Below, piece by piece: positions 33,317 through 41,018 of a DNA stretch of 64,000 nucleotides. Position 1 is the stretch's first letter; each line of letters starts with the position of its first letter. The stretch is from positions 27,967-91,966 of the IMG/VR virus record IMGVR_UViG_3300025011_000027. One strand, 5' to 3'. This DNA comes from a virus. The notes beneath the pieces were generated by a model. That model did no database searches. It saw only the letters and a program-made list of their open reading frames with translations, and had not been told where the DNA came from. A program made the translations under genes and the position numbers.

Positions 33317-33409
33317 TTATCCCCTCCTTGACTGAATGACTTTATCTGTAACCCGTTGAGCTGCAATCTTGAATGCAAAGAATAGGATAAGATATCCCAG
33401 TGTTGCCAT
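33317..33409 (-). CDS. 30-aa membrane peptide
   Basis: ATG at 33409, with GGGGAGG 8 bases upstream. The sequence ATLGYLILFFAFKIAAQR is a single hydrophobic helix followed by a basic tail. Its last codons provide the ribosome binding site of the next gene, so the two are probably coupled. Confidence 0.6.
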   Translation of the reverse strand: MATLGYLILFFAFKIAAQRVTDKVIQSRRG

Positions 33410-33414
33410 AATAC

Positions 33415-33810
33415 TTACCTCCCCGCATTAGAATTTTTACGACCATTGGGAGATTTAACTATGTACACGCAACCGCACTCTAAGCATGTTACGCTTACTA
33501 GGTCATGGTCTTGACTAAGGTTTTCCTTTTCTGTTCGTAAATATCTTGCCGCAGATGTTTCAGCATAACAAGTAGGACAGCTTGAAGTAATTTGAGAGGA
33601 TTCGATACTGATAATTGGTAAGTCGCCATGATAGGAAAGGATACGCACTGAGTAACTAAATATCTGAAGTCTCTCGACATTGTACTTCTTGATGATATGA
33701 GCTATCCAGTGCATTAAATCGTTTCTGCTACACTTTCCATGAGCGTAATAGCTGATTAGGTTATGGATGTGAGTACGATCTTCGAGGGTAGGGAATTGAA
33801 GAACTGGCAT
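33415..33810 (-). CDS. Protein with C-terminal zinc ribbon
   Basis: 131 aa. The N-terminal 75 residues are helical (DRTHIHNLISYYAHGKC). Residues about 80-120 carry CPTC and CLEC pairs (SSCPTCYAETSAA, VTCLECGCVYIV), a zinc ribbon. It belongs to a run of Cys-rich small genes. Confidence 0.65.
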   Translation of the reverse strand: MPVLQFPTLEDRTHIHNLISYYAHGKCSRNDLMHWIAHIIKKYNVERLQIFSYSVRILSYHGDLPIISIESSQITSSCPTCYAETSAARYLRTEKENLSQDHDLVSVTCLECGCVYIVKSPNGRKNSNAGR

Positions 33811-33837
33811 GTTATCACACCTCCTAACCTTATTTAG

Positions 33838-34575
33838 TTACTCGATTATACCGATGCTCTTGAACTTACCTTCATTGTCAAAACTATAGTAAGTCGCGTA
33901 ACCCACTAAACCGACAGTTTTTGGCTCCTTGTTAACAATGTTAATGAAGATGACTGGTTCTTTAACATCATTGAGGTCTTCACCGAAAGGCACTTCGAAT
34001 TCACTGAACATGGTTTTAACTCTCACATAGTCTGTATCCGCTGCGAACTCAGGAGCAACATAAGCTGGAGCGTCTTCTTTCTCCTCAGCGTCAGTGGTAT
34101 TGAATAGCCCGCACTCGCTTTTCTTATCGCATGTATCGCAACCTTTGGCCTCTTGCATGAGCTTAAACGCTCTACCGGCAACATCATACAGAACGCAGTG
34201 GATAACATTGTCGCCGCCTTCAGCTAACCCATATCCAACATCTTCAATCTTGACTTCGCACGTTGCAACATCATAACCGCAAGTGTCACAAAGGTTGGTC
34301 CTGTAAGCGTCAACTTCATAATCCTGCAGGAGAACTTCGCTGAGCTTCAATTCTTCGCCACGCTCAAGCTTTAAGACTTTCCACATTATGCCTATTGGAT
34401 GATTGAGCACCTCAGCGGTTAGGTCATGCATAACGCAACCAATCACGTTCTCACTTGGGCCATAAGTTACATCTTCAGGCTTCACGATGCAGTTTAACCC
34501 CTTAACCATTGTACAGGAATCACAAAGGTGGATGGGTTTCTCACCAGCGGTATCTTTCTCAGTTTTCTCGTTCAT
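33838..34575 (-). CDS. Cys-rich protein with repeated zinc-binding modules
   Basis: 245 aa. The module C-D-x-C followed by a 5-7 residue gap and a later GxxxVIxCVxxD repeats twice: LCDSCTMVKGLNC then NVIGCVMHD, and LCDTCGYDVATC then NVIHCVLYD. A shorter third copy is GCDTCDKKSECG. The C-terminal 80 residues form a beta domain (VKTMFSEFEVPFGEDLND). The ATG follows a leader with AAGAAAGCGAG but no GGAGG. It starts from the 31-bp promoter at 34611. Confidence 0.6.
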   Translation of the reverse strand: MNEKTEKDTAGEKPIHLCDSCTMVKGLNCIVKPEDVTYGPSENVIGCVMHDLTAEVLNHPIGIMWKVLKLERGEELKLSEVLLQDYEVDAYRTNLCDTCGYDVATCEVKIEDVGYGLAEGGDNVIHCVLYDVAGRAFKLMQEAKGCDTCDKKSECGLFNTTDAEEKEDAPAYVAPEFAADTDYVRVKTMFSEFEVPFGEDLNDVKEPVIFINIVNKEPKTVGLVGYATYYSFDNEGKFKSIGIIE

Positions 34576-34610
34576 TTAGTGGTCAACTCGCTTTCTTTCT
34601 TAGATGCTTA

Positions 34611-34641
34611 ATATATAACAAGATCATCGAATTTTTTAAGT
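34611..34641 (-). promoter_or_regulatory. 31-bp phage promoter element, copy 2
   Basis: Minus strand: ACTTAAAAA, 11 bases, TTGTTATATAT, directly after the stop of the 166-aa gene. It drives the Cys-rich gene ending at 33838. Confidence 0.7.
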
Positions 34642-34643
34642 GA

Positions 34644-35144
34644 CTAAAAGTTTGTTTTAATGAAGTCGATTAAGGACTGAATATCTTCATTAAGACGCTT
34701 GTTTCGTGACGCTATCACCATCGCATACCCGTCTTCTGACTCATCTTTGCTACAATTGATGGTATAGTTATATCCTTCAATCTGGTGTCCAATGGTATCA
34801 AGCAACTTAAACAGAGGAGCATTAAGTGTATGATCTGTCAGTAAGGGAACATCTTTAACCAGTTCGACTTTGCTTCTGTCTTCAGCAATAGCCCTACCTA
34901 ACTTCTTGTTAAGCTCTTGCTGGATTAAAGGGCTTGGGCAAGATAGTAAATTAACTACGTGGCGACAACCCTCATTCATAATTTTACCTATGATAGCATC
35001 TTTCATATCATGAGTATAGAATGCAGGATCAGTAAACACTTTGTCCATTGCAGGACACTTAGCGCACCTTCTCAATTTCTCATCTTGCGCGGTTATTTCA
35101 GAATAAGTTTTAAGACCAAACTTCCAAGCATTTTTCTCTTTCAT
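34644..35144 (-). CDS. Cys-rich protein, paralogue of its neighbours
   Basis: 166 aa. The segment RRCAKCPAMDK then MNEGCRHVVNLLSCPS parallels VGCAKCIALKE then KTGCYKGYGMEICPST in the next gene, giving a family of small Cys-containing proteins. The rest is helical. GGAGG precedes the ATG by 8 bases. Function unknown. Confidence 0.6.
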   Translation of the reverse strand: MKEKNAWKFGLKTYSEITAQDEKLRRCAKCPAMDKVFTDPAFYTHDMKDAIIGKIMNEGCRHVVNLLSCPSPLIQQELNKKLGRAIAEDRSKVELVKDVPLLTDHTLNAPLFKLLDTIGHQIEGYNYTINCSKDESEDGYAMVIASRNKRLNEDIQSLIDFIKTNF

Positions 35145-35187
35145 TAGTTTAATAGCCTCCTTTAGTTTTTAAAGTTATTCACCCTCT

Positions 35188-35532
35188 TTAGGCAGGTTCC
35201 CAGCAACTCATTTCTTCTTCCATTGTTGAAATAAGATCGTCGATAGTTTCAATAGGTTCGTCGTTGCCTGTAAAGGCTTCGAACTCTTGACGCAATACAC
35301 CAACTTGGTTGTACATTTCAAGTAGATCAAGTAAGCGCATGAGCTTCGTATTGTCTACCTTAGGAGGCAATAGATCTTCTTTTGCAAGAGTGCTTGGACA
35401 TATCTCCATCCCGTATCCTTTGTAGCAACCAGTCTTCCGTAGCTTGTCGATGATGATTACTTTATGCTCTTCAGTGTGGTCCTCTTTCAGTGCTATGCAC
35501 TTTGCACAACCTACTTTGATTTCATTCTCCAT
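35188..35532 (-). CDS. Cys-rich protein, paralogue of its neighbours
   Basis: 114 aa. N-terminal KVGCAKCIALKEDH and CYKGYGMEICPST match the module in the 166-aa neighbour. The second half is acidic and helical (LLDLLEMYNQVGVLRQEF). Its ATG overlaps the stop of a 35-aa gene (TAATG). Confidence 0.6.
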   Translation of the reverse strand: MENEIKVGCAKCIALKEDHTEEHKVIIIDKLRKTGCYKGYGMEICPSTLAKEDLLPPKVDNTKLMRLLDLLEMYNQVGVLRQEFEAFTGNDEPIETIDDLISTMEEEMSCWEPA

Positions 35533-35639
35533 TAACCATCACTCGCTTTCTTTCTTAACTCCATGTGGTCTAGTATTCCCACATATGCAACCGCGGCTGT
35601 GAATGCAATTAAAAATGATACAATGACTATCGTTAACAT
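35532..35639 (-). CDS. 35-aa membrane peptide
   Basis: ATG at 35639, with GAAGGGAG 6 bases upstream. LTIVIVSFLIAFTAAVAYVG forms one membrane helix, followed by a charged end (HMELRKKASDG). The last codons overlap the next start and lie in the recurring AAGAAAGCGAGTGA leader sequence. First gene after the promoter at 35671. Confidence 0.65.
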   Translation of the reverse strand: MLTIVIVSFLIAFTAAVAYVGILDHMELRKKASDG

Positions 35640-35670
35640 AAAAAACTCCCTTCATTTGCTATCTGAATAG

Positions 35671-35701
35671 ATATATAACAAATGAGGAGAATTTTTTAAG
35701 T
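35671..35701 (-). promoter_or_regulatory. 31-bp phage promoter element, copy 3
   Basis: Minus strand: ACTTAAAAA, 11 bases, TTGTTATATAT, one base after the stop of the 73-aa gene. It serves the 35-aa and Cys-rich genes. Confidence 0.7.
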
Positions 35702-35702
35702 G

Positions 35703-35924
35703 CTATTTGATATAGCCTAACTCATCCACTAACCCGCGCTTATCCAATTCATCATAAATTGCTCTACTCTCTATGCCTGTGTACTCGTTAGACATCCCAC
35801 AACTTTGATCCATCTGTAACGCATCATGACCAGTTTTAAGGAACTCATTAGTGGCGGTTGGTATCATCTTCAGTATGTTCTCGTGTCGTTGCTTTCTACG
35901 CTTCTTAAATCCAAATAGATCCAC
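35703..35924 (-). CDS. Small protein, unknown function
   Basis: 73 aa, basic N-terminus (FGFKKRRKQRHENILKM), then a helical end (YDELDKRGLVDELGY). Start and previous stop overlap by one base. No motif recognised. Confidence 0.55.
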   Translation of the reverse strand: MDLFGFKKRRKQRHENILKMIPTATNEFLKTGHDALQMDQSCGMSNEYTGIESRAIYDELDKRGLVDELGYIK

Positions 35925-36307
35925 TATCCTCTATAACTCCCTTCATTATCAAATATAGGTAGAAAAGAAGTCTCTCTTACAAATTCGGGATACTCTCTCA
36001 TGGTAAACCTGCATCCTGGATCGTAGAACCAACCATTATTCCACACTGTCCAATGAGTGTTCTTATCGTCTGTGAAATGCAGCTTCACTATGCATAGATC
36101 AGGCTTCTTAACTCCTGTACTCAGTCTAATAAGCTTATCCCCACATTTGATACCTAAAGAGGTCAAAGCTTTCACAACATCCCTTGTTCTAGTTCCGCCC
36201 TTTGTACTGAATACTTTTATTGACTCTTCAAGAGTAATATCCGCAAGCATCGCCACGCATGTTTGGCCACATAAACTCGAATCTCTCGGCTGCTGAAGTA
36301 GGTTCAT
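35924..36307 (-). CDS. C39-like papain-fold peptidase
   Basis: 127 aa. The N-terminal QPRDSSLCGQTCVAMLADI carries the catalytic Gln and Cys arrangement of C39/BtrH-like cysteine peptidases (Q then CGQTC). The His of the dyad is in NTHWTVWNNGWFYDPG, with the Asp close by. Papain-like domains are frequent in phage polyvalent proteins. No Gly-Gly substrate leader is visible nearby. It may process a host or phage protein. Confidence 0.7.
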   Translation of the reverse strand: MNLLQQPRDSSLCGQTCVAMLADITLEESIKVFSTKGGTRTRDVVKALTSLGIKCGDKLIRLSTGVKKPDLCIVKLHFTDDKNTHWTVWNNGWFYDPGCRFTMREYPEFVRETSFLPIFDNEGSYRG

Positions 36308-36308
36308 A

Positions 36309-36467
36309 TCATTTTACTCCCTTAAACCAACGTACTTGCATTAGTGGAATATGTATAGTCTCACCATTCTCTAATTTGAGCCAAAGTAGTGCAAATCCTG
36401 CTCTTGCTTCAACAACTTTAAATTCCTCTACATAACCGTCCATCCATTTTACTTTAACAGGCATCAT
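36309..36467 (-). CDS. 52-aa protein
   Basis: ATG at 36467, with GGGAG 9 bases upstream. Beta-rich sequence (VKVKWMDGYVEEFKVVEA, LLWLKLENGETIHIP) suggests a small barrel. It overlaps the leader of the peptidase gene by a few bases and is the first gene after the promoter at 36503. Confidence 0.7.
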   Translation of the reverse strand: MMPVKVKWMDGYVEEFKVVEARAGFALLWLKLENGETIHIPLMQVRWFKGVK

Positions 36468-36502
36468 TCTTAATAGCTCCCTTCCTGGTACATTCTACTT
36501 GA

Positions 36503-36533
36503 ATATATAACAAAAAGAGAGCTATTTTTAAGT
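36503..36533 (-). promoter_or_regulatory. 31-bp phage promoter element, copy 4
   Basis: Minus strand: ACTTAAAAA, 11 bases, TTGTTATATAT, placed 3 bp after the stop of the large terminase gene. Confidence 0.7.
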
Positions 36534-36536
36534 CGA

Positions 36537-38060
36537 TTATACGTAAAATTCATTTGGTATGATCTTAGGTTTTGCAAGTGATATAGCATTCTCAAGCGCA
36601 TCCAAAATATCATCATGAGAAGCCTTCGGTCCATACACCACCATTTGGTTGTAGCACTTCTTAAACTTGCTGTGAATACGTCTGCCTGGCATTCTCGTGT
36701 TATCTACAAATCCATCCTCATGGTCAAGTGCTTCTCTCATATAGACCTGCCCGTTCTCAAAATAAGGCTGCATAGTCATTAAGCGGGTATACTTGTCACT
36801 GATATGATTGAGGCCCTTAACCGGTATCACAGCGTCTTTAATGACCTGTTGCTTCAGTGCCTGTTGGTATGCATTCGTCTCTATTCCAACTCTTGACGGT
36901 AGCCACTCTTGATACTTCTTCACGATCATTTGAACCTGTACTATAAAGTCTATGTGACCATCCCAAGGATCTAATAACACTATCTTACTAGTGGGAGTTA
37001 TTCCAATCGTGAAGTCTACAAAGTCGTCCGCACTCTCTTTCTCACTGATAGCAGGGTCAATACCTTGATAGAGCGTAAGAGGTTCACCATTGAATATCCA
37101 ATGTTCTTTTTCTTCATCGAATTTGATTTGTGAGCTTGTGTACCACTTGAGCCACTTTGCAGGGAATGCTCCACCTGTGAGTGATTGTGGTCTTTGCTGA
37201 TAGAGACTAGTCCACTCATAACTTCCAATGCTTGCTCTAATTCCATAATACCTTGTAAGAGGGAACTGTTCTGGCCAAAGTGGCTCTCCAATACTTCGTT
37301 CAAGTACGTCTCCTTCTTCTGCGAGTGCTGGGAGGTTGATAATGTCCCATTGTTCTGCAAATTCATCACCATCCTGCATAGCTTTTATCAGTCTTCCTGC
37401 CAGATCATCTTCATGCCATCTAGTCATAATTAAGATGATAGCTCCATCACTCTCTAAACGTGTATAAGCGGCTGAACAATACCACTCCCAGATACTATTC
37501 CTCATTACTTCACTGTTCGCCTCTTGACGGTCTTTATGTGGATCGTCGATGATTAAAATGTTAGCGCCTTTCCCTGTGAATGAACCTCTTACCCCTGCAC
37601 AACCATATCCTCCACTGACAGATACTCCATCCTTTGTGCTTTGTAATGCCCAATCATCTACAGCTTGGCTATCTTGTGCTAACTGTACTCCAAATAGTTC
37701 TGGTCCATATTCACTAACTAATCCTCTTGTTTGTCTTGAGAACTTGTTTACTAAGCTTGCCGAATAAGATGCTGCAAGTATTCTGTGGTCAGAATGCTTA
37801 CCAAGGTACCAAGCTGGGAAATGAATAGTTGCTGTCTGTGACTTATAATGTCGAGGGGCGGTAAATATCATTAGTCGTTTAATCTTCCCCTGCTCTACTT
37901 CCATCAGCTTTTTATCTATCAGCAATTGATGCTTAGCCTGCCACGCTTTAGCTCCTTTAGGACTGACATAGTACTTATATCCAGTAAGGTTAGCTCTTGC
38001 CGCGCCTACTTGCCATTCATGATTTGTAAATTGGGGTATCTGCTGCGCTGCTTGTGCCAT
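36537..38060 (-). CDS. Terminase large subunit
   Basis: About 507 aa from ATG at 38060. A GTG at 38072 is also possible, but the AAAGGTG site suits the ATG. The ATPase motifs are IFTAPRHYKSQTAT (Walker A-like, deviating from GxxxxGK[ST]) and ILIIDDPHKD (Walker B). The C-terminal nuclease has LYQGIDPAISE, VGIETNAYQQ and SHDDILDALENA with the acidic residues of the RNase H fold. It follows the small subunit across a 200-bp region with large inverted repeats. It packages DNA by cutting concatemers. Confidence 0.92.
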   Translation of the reverse strand: MAQAAQQIPQFTNHEWQVGAARANLTGYKYYVSPKGAKAWQAKHQLLIDKKLMEVEQGKIKRLMIFTAPRHYKSQTATIHFPAWYLGKHSDHRILAASYSASLVNKFSRQTRGLVSEYGPELFGVQLAQDSQAVDDWALQSTKDGVSVSGGYGCAGVRGSFTGKGANILIIDDPHKDRQEANSEVMRNSIWEWYCSAAYTRLESDGAIILIMTRWHEDDLAGRLIKAMQDGDEFAEQWDIINLPALAEEGDVLERSIGEPLWPEQFPLTRYYGIRASIGSYEWTSLYQQRPQSLTGGAFPAKWLKWYTSSQIKFDEEKEHWIFNGEPLTLYQGIDPAISEKESADDFVDFTIGITPTSKIVLLDPWDGHIDFIVQVQMIVKKYQEWLPSRVGIETNAYQQALKQQVIKDAVIPVKGLNHISDKYTRLMTMQPYFENGQVYMREALDHEDGFVDNTRMPGRRIHSKFKKCYNQMVVYGPKASHDDILDALENAISLAKPKIIPNEFYV

Positions 38061-38090
38061 ATTACCATTCACCTTTCTTTGATCTTACAA

Positions 38091-38183
38091 TATAAAATAG
38101 CTCTAAACGTGTCTTCGGTGTATGTTTTACCCCGGTCAGAACACGGATTTTGCTCAATTTTGAGCATTTAGAGCTATTTTATA
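38091..38183 (-). promoter_or_regulatory. Structured leader upstream of the large terminase (17-bp inverted repeat)
   Basis: A perfect 17-bp inverted repeat (38091-38107 with 38167-38183; its centre is AAATAGCTCTAAA on the minus strand) encloses two smaller hairpins: TGCTCA/TGAGCA at 38151-38156 and 38161-38166, and CGTGT/ACACG at 38108-38112 and 38141-38145. This is a three-way junction. It ends about 30 bases before the terL start. A regulatory leader RNA or a packaging signal are the main options. A further 8-bp hairpin lies at 38202-38232. Confidence 0.6.
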
Positions 38184-38201
38184 GCATAAGGTCAGGAGGT
38201 T

Positions 38202-38232
38202 AAGGTGCATTTAGGAGTACCTATTGCACCTT
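38202..38232 (-). repeat. Hairpin between terminase genes
   Basis: Inverted repeat AAGGTGCA / TGCACCTT (38202-38209 with 38225-38232) with a 15-base loop, no T-run after it. It lies between the small terminase stop and the terL leader. Function unclear. Confidence 0.45.
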
Positions 38233-38278
38233 TTCTTACCTGAAAGAGCATTTATCATATCTTTTTAAGTGCTTGTGT

Positions 38279-38977
38279 CTACACCGGGTCAGAAGTGACA
38301 CCGACTTCTTTTTCGTCTTCAACTATGACAGCTTCTTCGACTAAATCAGGTGCTGGGAGTTGACTGAATATCTGTGAAATAAGATCAGGATTAGAGGAAA
38401 TAATCTTTTCAGTCACGCTATAATTATGCTCTACGGTGTGCGTAACCGTTCCGGTATGATTAATACTAAGCTTATCATTCAGCATGCCCATATGCCTTGC
38501 TAGAAGCTCTAAACTGCCTTTCTTATCGTAGAATTTGATGCTTATTCCAGCGTTCGTTTGAGTTATCGACTGAATACAAGCAGCCTGGGCTTCGGTAAGC
38601 ATGGAAGAATCCTTCAATCTGAATACATCTCTACCGAACTCGTCCACGCTCCACTCCATGAAGTCTGTTGGATTATAAAAAGCAAGTCTCGCTATCTCTA
38701 AAAGCACACGCTCACGACTGACATCAGCACTGATTTTACAATTATGCTCAGCAATTTCCCTTACTGCCCTCTTTATATTAAGGTTTGTTAAGAGTTGGGA
38801 AGCTTGTACTCTAGCAGTGGGACGGCTATACCCTGACCTTATTGCAGCTTGTTCACCATGAAAGTCAATGGCGTACTCTCTAACAAATTTCAATTGTTGT
38901 TCTGTCAAGTTCTCTGTAATCTCTTCTGATAGTAATTGTGATCTTTCTTGATAATTTGTTATTGATTTCCAAGTCAT
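38279..38977 (-). CDS. Terminase small subunit
   Basis: 232 aa. The N-terminal part has ENLTEQQLKFVREYAIDFHG, then AAIRSGYSRPTARVQASQLL, the Terminase_2 family HTH region, followed by NIKRAVREIAEHN. The C-terminal part is acidic. It precedes terL as in most phages. It recognises the packaging site and loads the large subunit. The GC-rich palindrome just upstream (39010-39017) may be related. Confidence 0.85.
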   Translation of the reverse strand: MTWKSITNYQERSQLLSEEITENLTEQQLKFVREYAIDFHGEQAAIRSGYSRPTARVQASQLLTNLNIKRAVREIAEHNCKISADVSRERVLLEIARLAFYNPTDFMEWSVDEFGRDVFRLKDSSMLTEAQAACIQSITQTNAGISIKFYDKKGSLELLARHMGMLNDKLSINHTGTVTHTVEHNYSVTEKIISSNPDLISQIFSQLPAPDLVEEAVIVEDEKEVGVTSDPV

Positions 38978-39009
38978 GGCACTTTCAGCTCTTTTCTTTC
39001 ATATATCCC

Positions 39010-39017
39010 CGCCGGCG
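39010..39017 (-). repeat. GC-rich palindrome upstream of the small terminase
   Basis: CGCCGGCG, a perfect 8-bp palindrome inside CCCCGCCGGCG, the only G+C-rich island in an AT-rich stretch. It lies about 30 bp before the small terminase start. Cohesive end sites of many phages are found here. Candidate only. Confidence 0.35.
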
Positions 39018-39098
39018 AAAATTTTTCTAGCTGCGGGTAGTAACTAGTGGTAATTGATCTACCATTGTTCCATAGTCCATTTGATTTTACACAACATG

Positions 39099-39218
39099 TT
39101 AAGAAAATACTACGATACAAGTTACAAAACCTATTGCAAAATACAATGCAGAATATAGCGCAACTTGAAGCTCTGTAATTTCTACTCTTTTTCGTTGTCT
39201 AGGAGGTTTAAGGTTAAT
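39099..39218 (-). CDS. Possible small membrane protein with ATT start
   Basis: A frame of 39 codons continues past the end of the Cys-cluster gene. It ends in a hydrophobic helix (LYSALYFAIGFVTCIVVFS). No ATG/GTG/TTG is available; an ATT at 39216-39218 has AAAGGAGAG 8 bases upstream. It could also be chance, because half of it overlaps the known gene. Confidence 0.3.
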   Translation of the reverse strand: MNLKPPRQRKRVEITELQVALYSALYFAIGFVTCIVVFS

Positions 39219-39655
39219 GGTAATATCTCTCCTTTCAAAGGAACATCGACGATATACCCACAATCTTTGCTATAGAATAGCATATTATCATCAGGAGTTC
39301 TACCGTACCACGGAAAATTAATGCACACATTAGGACGATCTTTATGAATACTGCATTTGTTGTCTGCTGTGAGCTGTAAGCATCTAAAGAAATGTAAATG
39401 TTCGCTGGAGGTTGCTCTTTCTTTATATGCTTCAAACCATGTGGCTAAGTAAGGATTAATGGCAATAGCTTCTTCAGTGGTGATCTGCTCCCAGTTTAGG
39501 TAAACGAATAAAGGATCACTCGAAGTATCCTTCTCTGTACCACAGAGATAATTTTTAACTGTTTGCATTTCTCTGATATCGTCCATGGACCGGTTGAGTG
39601 TTATTGCTTTGCAGCATAGTCCGCACATATTACATGAGCCTGTTAGTTCGTGCAT
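39182..39655 (-). CDS. Cys-cluster protein (YkgJ-like)
   Basis: 157 aa from ATG at 39655, with AAGGGTAGG upstream. Contains SCNMCGLCCKAI (CxxCGxCC), then FFRCLQLTADNKCSIH and KDRPNVCINFPW. This is the Cys pattern of the YkgJ/UPF0153 family, thought to bind Zn or Fe-S. Function unknown. Confidence 0.75.
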   Translation of the reverse strand: MHELTGSCNMCGLCCKAITLNRSMDDIREMQTVKNYLCGTEKDTSSDPLFVYLNWEQITTEEAIAINPYLATWFEAYKERATSSEHLHFFRCLQLTADNKCSIHKDRPNVCINFPWYGRTPDDNMLFYSKDCGYIVDVPLKGEILPLTLNLLDNEKE

Positions 39656-39665
39656 AATGGTAATC

Positions 39666-39869
39666 CTACCCTTCTCTTTCAACGAGTTTAGTTAGTTCTT
39701 CAGAGATTGAGAATTGACAAGTACAGCGCATTGCGCCATCGTCAAACTCTTCCTGAGTAAATAGTTTTTCGAATAGGTTACGATCTGTTCTGTCGAATCC
39801 ATCATAATCCATAATCTTTACATTACGAGTCTTCTCCCACTCTTTGAGAGTTTTAAGTTCTGCGCTCAC
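39666..39869 (-). CDS. Small protein, unknown function
   Basis: 67 aa, from GTG at 39869 overlapping the previous gene by 17 bp. Contains FDRTDRNLFEKLFTQEEFDDG and one CTC motif. No family recognised. Confidence 0.5.
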   Translation of the reverse strand: MSAELKTLKEWEKTRNVKIMDYDGFDRTDRNLFEKLFTQEEFDDGAMRCTCQFSISEELTKLVEREG

Positions 39870-40038
39870 TAATAAGCACTACCTTTCCTTCTAGTTCAGG
39901 AGTTAGATGATATGTTTCAGTAGGTTTGCAAACACTGAATAATACAGGTATACCATCAACTATTCTGTCAACGGTTGCATATAGTCCGTGCCATTCTGAG
40001 TGATCTAATATTTCTACTTGATCTCCTACTTGAAACAT
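39853..40038 (-). CDS. Small SH3/KOW-like protein
   Basis: 61 aa from ATG at 40038 (or ATG 40050). FQVGDQVEILDHSEWHGLYATV is a KOW-type barrel opening. A short barrel of this form is seen in several small phage proteins. The strong AAGGAGG site is only 1 base from the first ATG and 13 from the second, so the start is uncertain. Confidence 0.55.
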   Translation of the reverse strand: MFQVGDQVEILDHSEWHGLYATVDRIVDGIPVLFSVCKPTETYHLTPELEGKVVLISERRT

Positions 40039-40046
40039 AATGGAAA

Positions 40047-40613
40047 TCATTCCTCCTTTAGTTGATCACTCATTTTAGACAGTGTTTTAGCTAAGATTTG
40101 GAATTCTTCCTTTGATAATCTAATACTATGATTCTTGTCATGTTCCCATAACGAAAATAGTATAGGATCAGATGAATAAGGAATTTCAGCAAAGAAGAAT
40201 CCATAATTATCTTTGTCTATTATGACCTTCTCTATCTCGCCGTCCTCTTCTTTGGCGTTGTAGATAGAGCTTATTTGATCGGCCATTATTGACTTATTAA
40301 CTCCAGCAACAAACTGAATAGAGTTAAGGTAATCGAGTACTTTCTTTTGCTTATCTATAGATTTATAAGTGATTCTAATCTTAAGGTCTTCTTTAGCTTT
40401 TTCTTTAAGTTTCTCAAATGAATTACACATAAAAGTACCTGGGAATCTCATACCGTTTTGATAAGGTTTGATAATTAAAGGACGCTCATGCTTACACATT
40501 CCATTTAAGTTGAATACGCATTGTCCCAACCCTTCAGAACAAGTAATATAGTGCAAAACTAAATCTCCATTAAGCTCCTTATGTGGTAATAAACTTGAAA
40601 TAAGTTCAATCAT
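40047..40613 (-). CDS. Hypothetical protein
   Basis: 188 aa, mixed alpha/beta. Several Cys in the first third (HYITCSEGLGQCVFNLNGMC) may bind metal. The last third is basic and acidic mixed. No match recognised. It is directly downstream of the deaminase gene with 3 bp spacing. Confidence 0.55.
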   Translation of the reverse strand: MIELISSLLPHKELNGDLVLHYITCSEGLGQCVFNLNGMCKHERPLIIKPYQNGMRFPGTFMCNSFEKLKEKAKEDLKIRITYKSIDKQKKVLDYLNSIQFVAGVNKSIMADQISSIYNAKEEDGEIEKVIIDKDNYGFFFAEIPYSSDPILFSLWEHDKNHSIRLSKEEFQILAKTLSKMSDQLKEE

Positions 40614-40616
40614 TAT

Positions 40617-41018
40617 TTATCCTCCTTGATTATAATTTTCTACATATACTACGTTCTTGATGCCAGCTAATTTTATTGCTTCAGCGCATGCTTTGCACGG
40701 TTGAGTAGTAATGTATAAAGTTGCATCTTGCAAGCCAATAGACCGTCTTTCTGCCTGTCTGATAGCATTTATCTCGGCGTGTACTGCTACGCATAAATCT
40801 AATCGTTCCCCACTAGGTATACCTAACTCTGACCTTATACATTTCTGAGTATCAGAACAATTTAGTTGCTGTGCTGCACTTCCATTGTAGCCTGTAGAAA
40901 CGATCTCATTATTTATTACCATTACTGCTCCGACCTTGCGTCTCAAACAAGTTGTTCTATCTGAGACGCAAGCAGCTATGTTTAGGAAATATTCTTGCCA
41001 ACTACTTCTTCGCTTCAC
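40617..41018 (-). CDS. dCMP deaminase (ComEB-like)
   Basis: 133 aa from GTG. The zinc motifs are VAVHAEINAIRQ (HAE) and TQPCKACAEAIK (PCxxC), with TGYNGSAAQQLNC upstream, typical of dCMP deaminases. The enzyme converts dCMP to dUMP, the substrate for the ThyX enzyme encoded at 60199-60885. The two genes together feed dTTP synthesis. Confidence 0.88.
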   Translation of the reverse strand: MKRRSSWQEYFLNIAACVSDRTTCLRRKVGAVMVINNEIVSTGYNGSAAQQLNCSDTQKCIRSELGIPSGERLDLCVAVHAEINAIRQAERRSIGLQDATLYITTQPCKACAEAIKLAGIKNVVYVENYNQGG

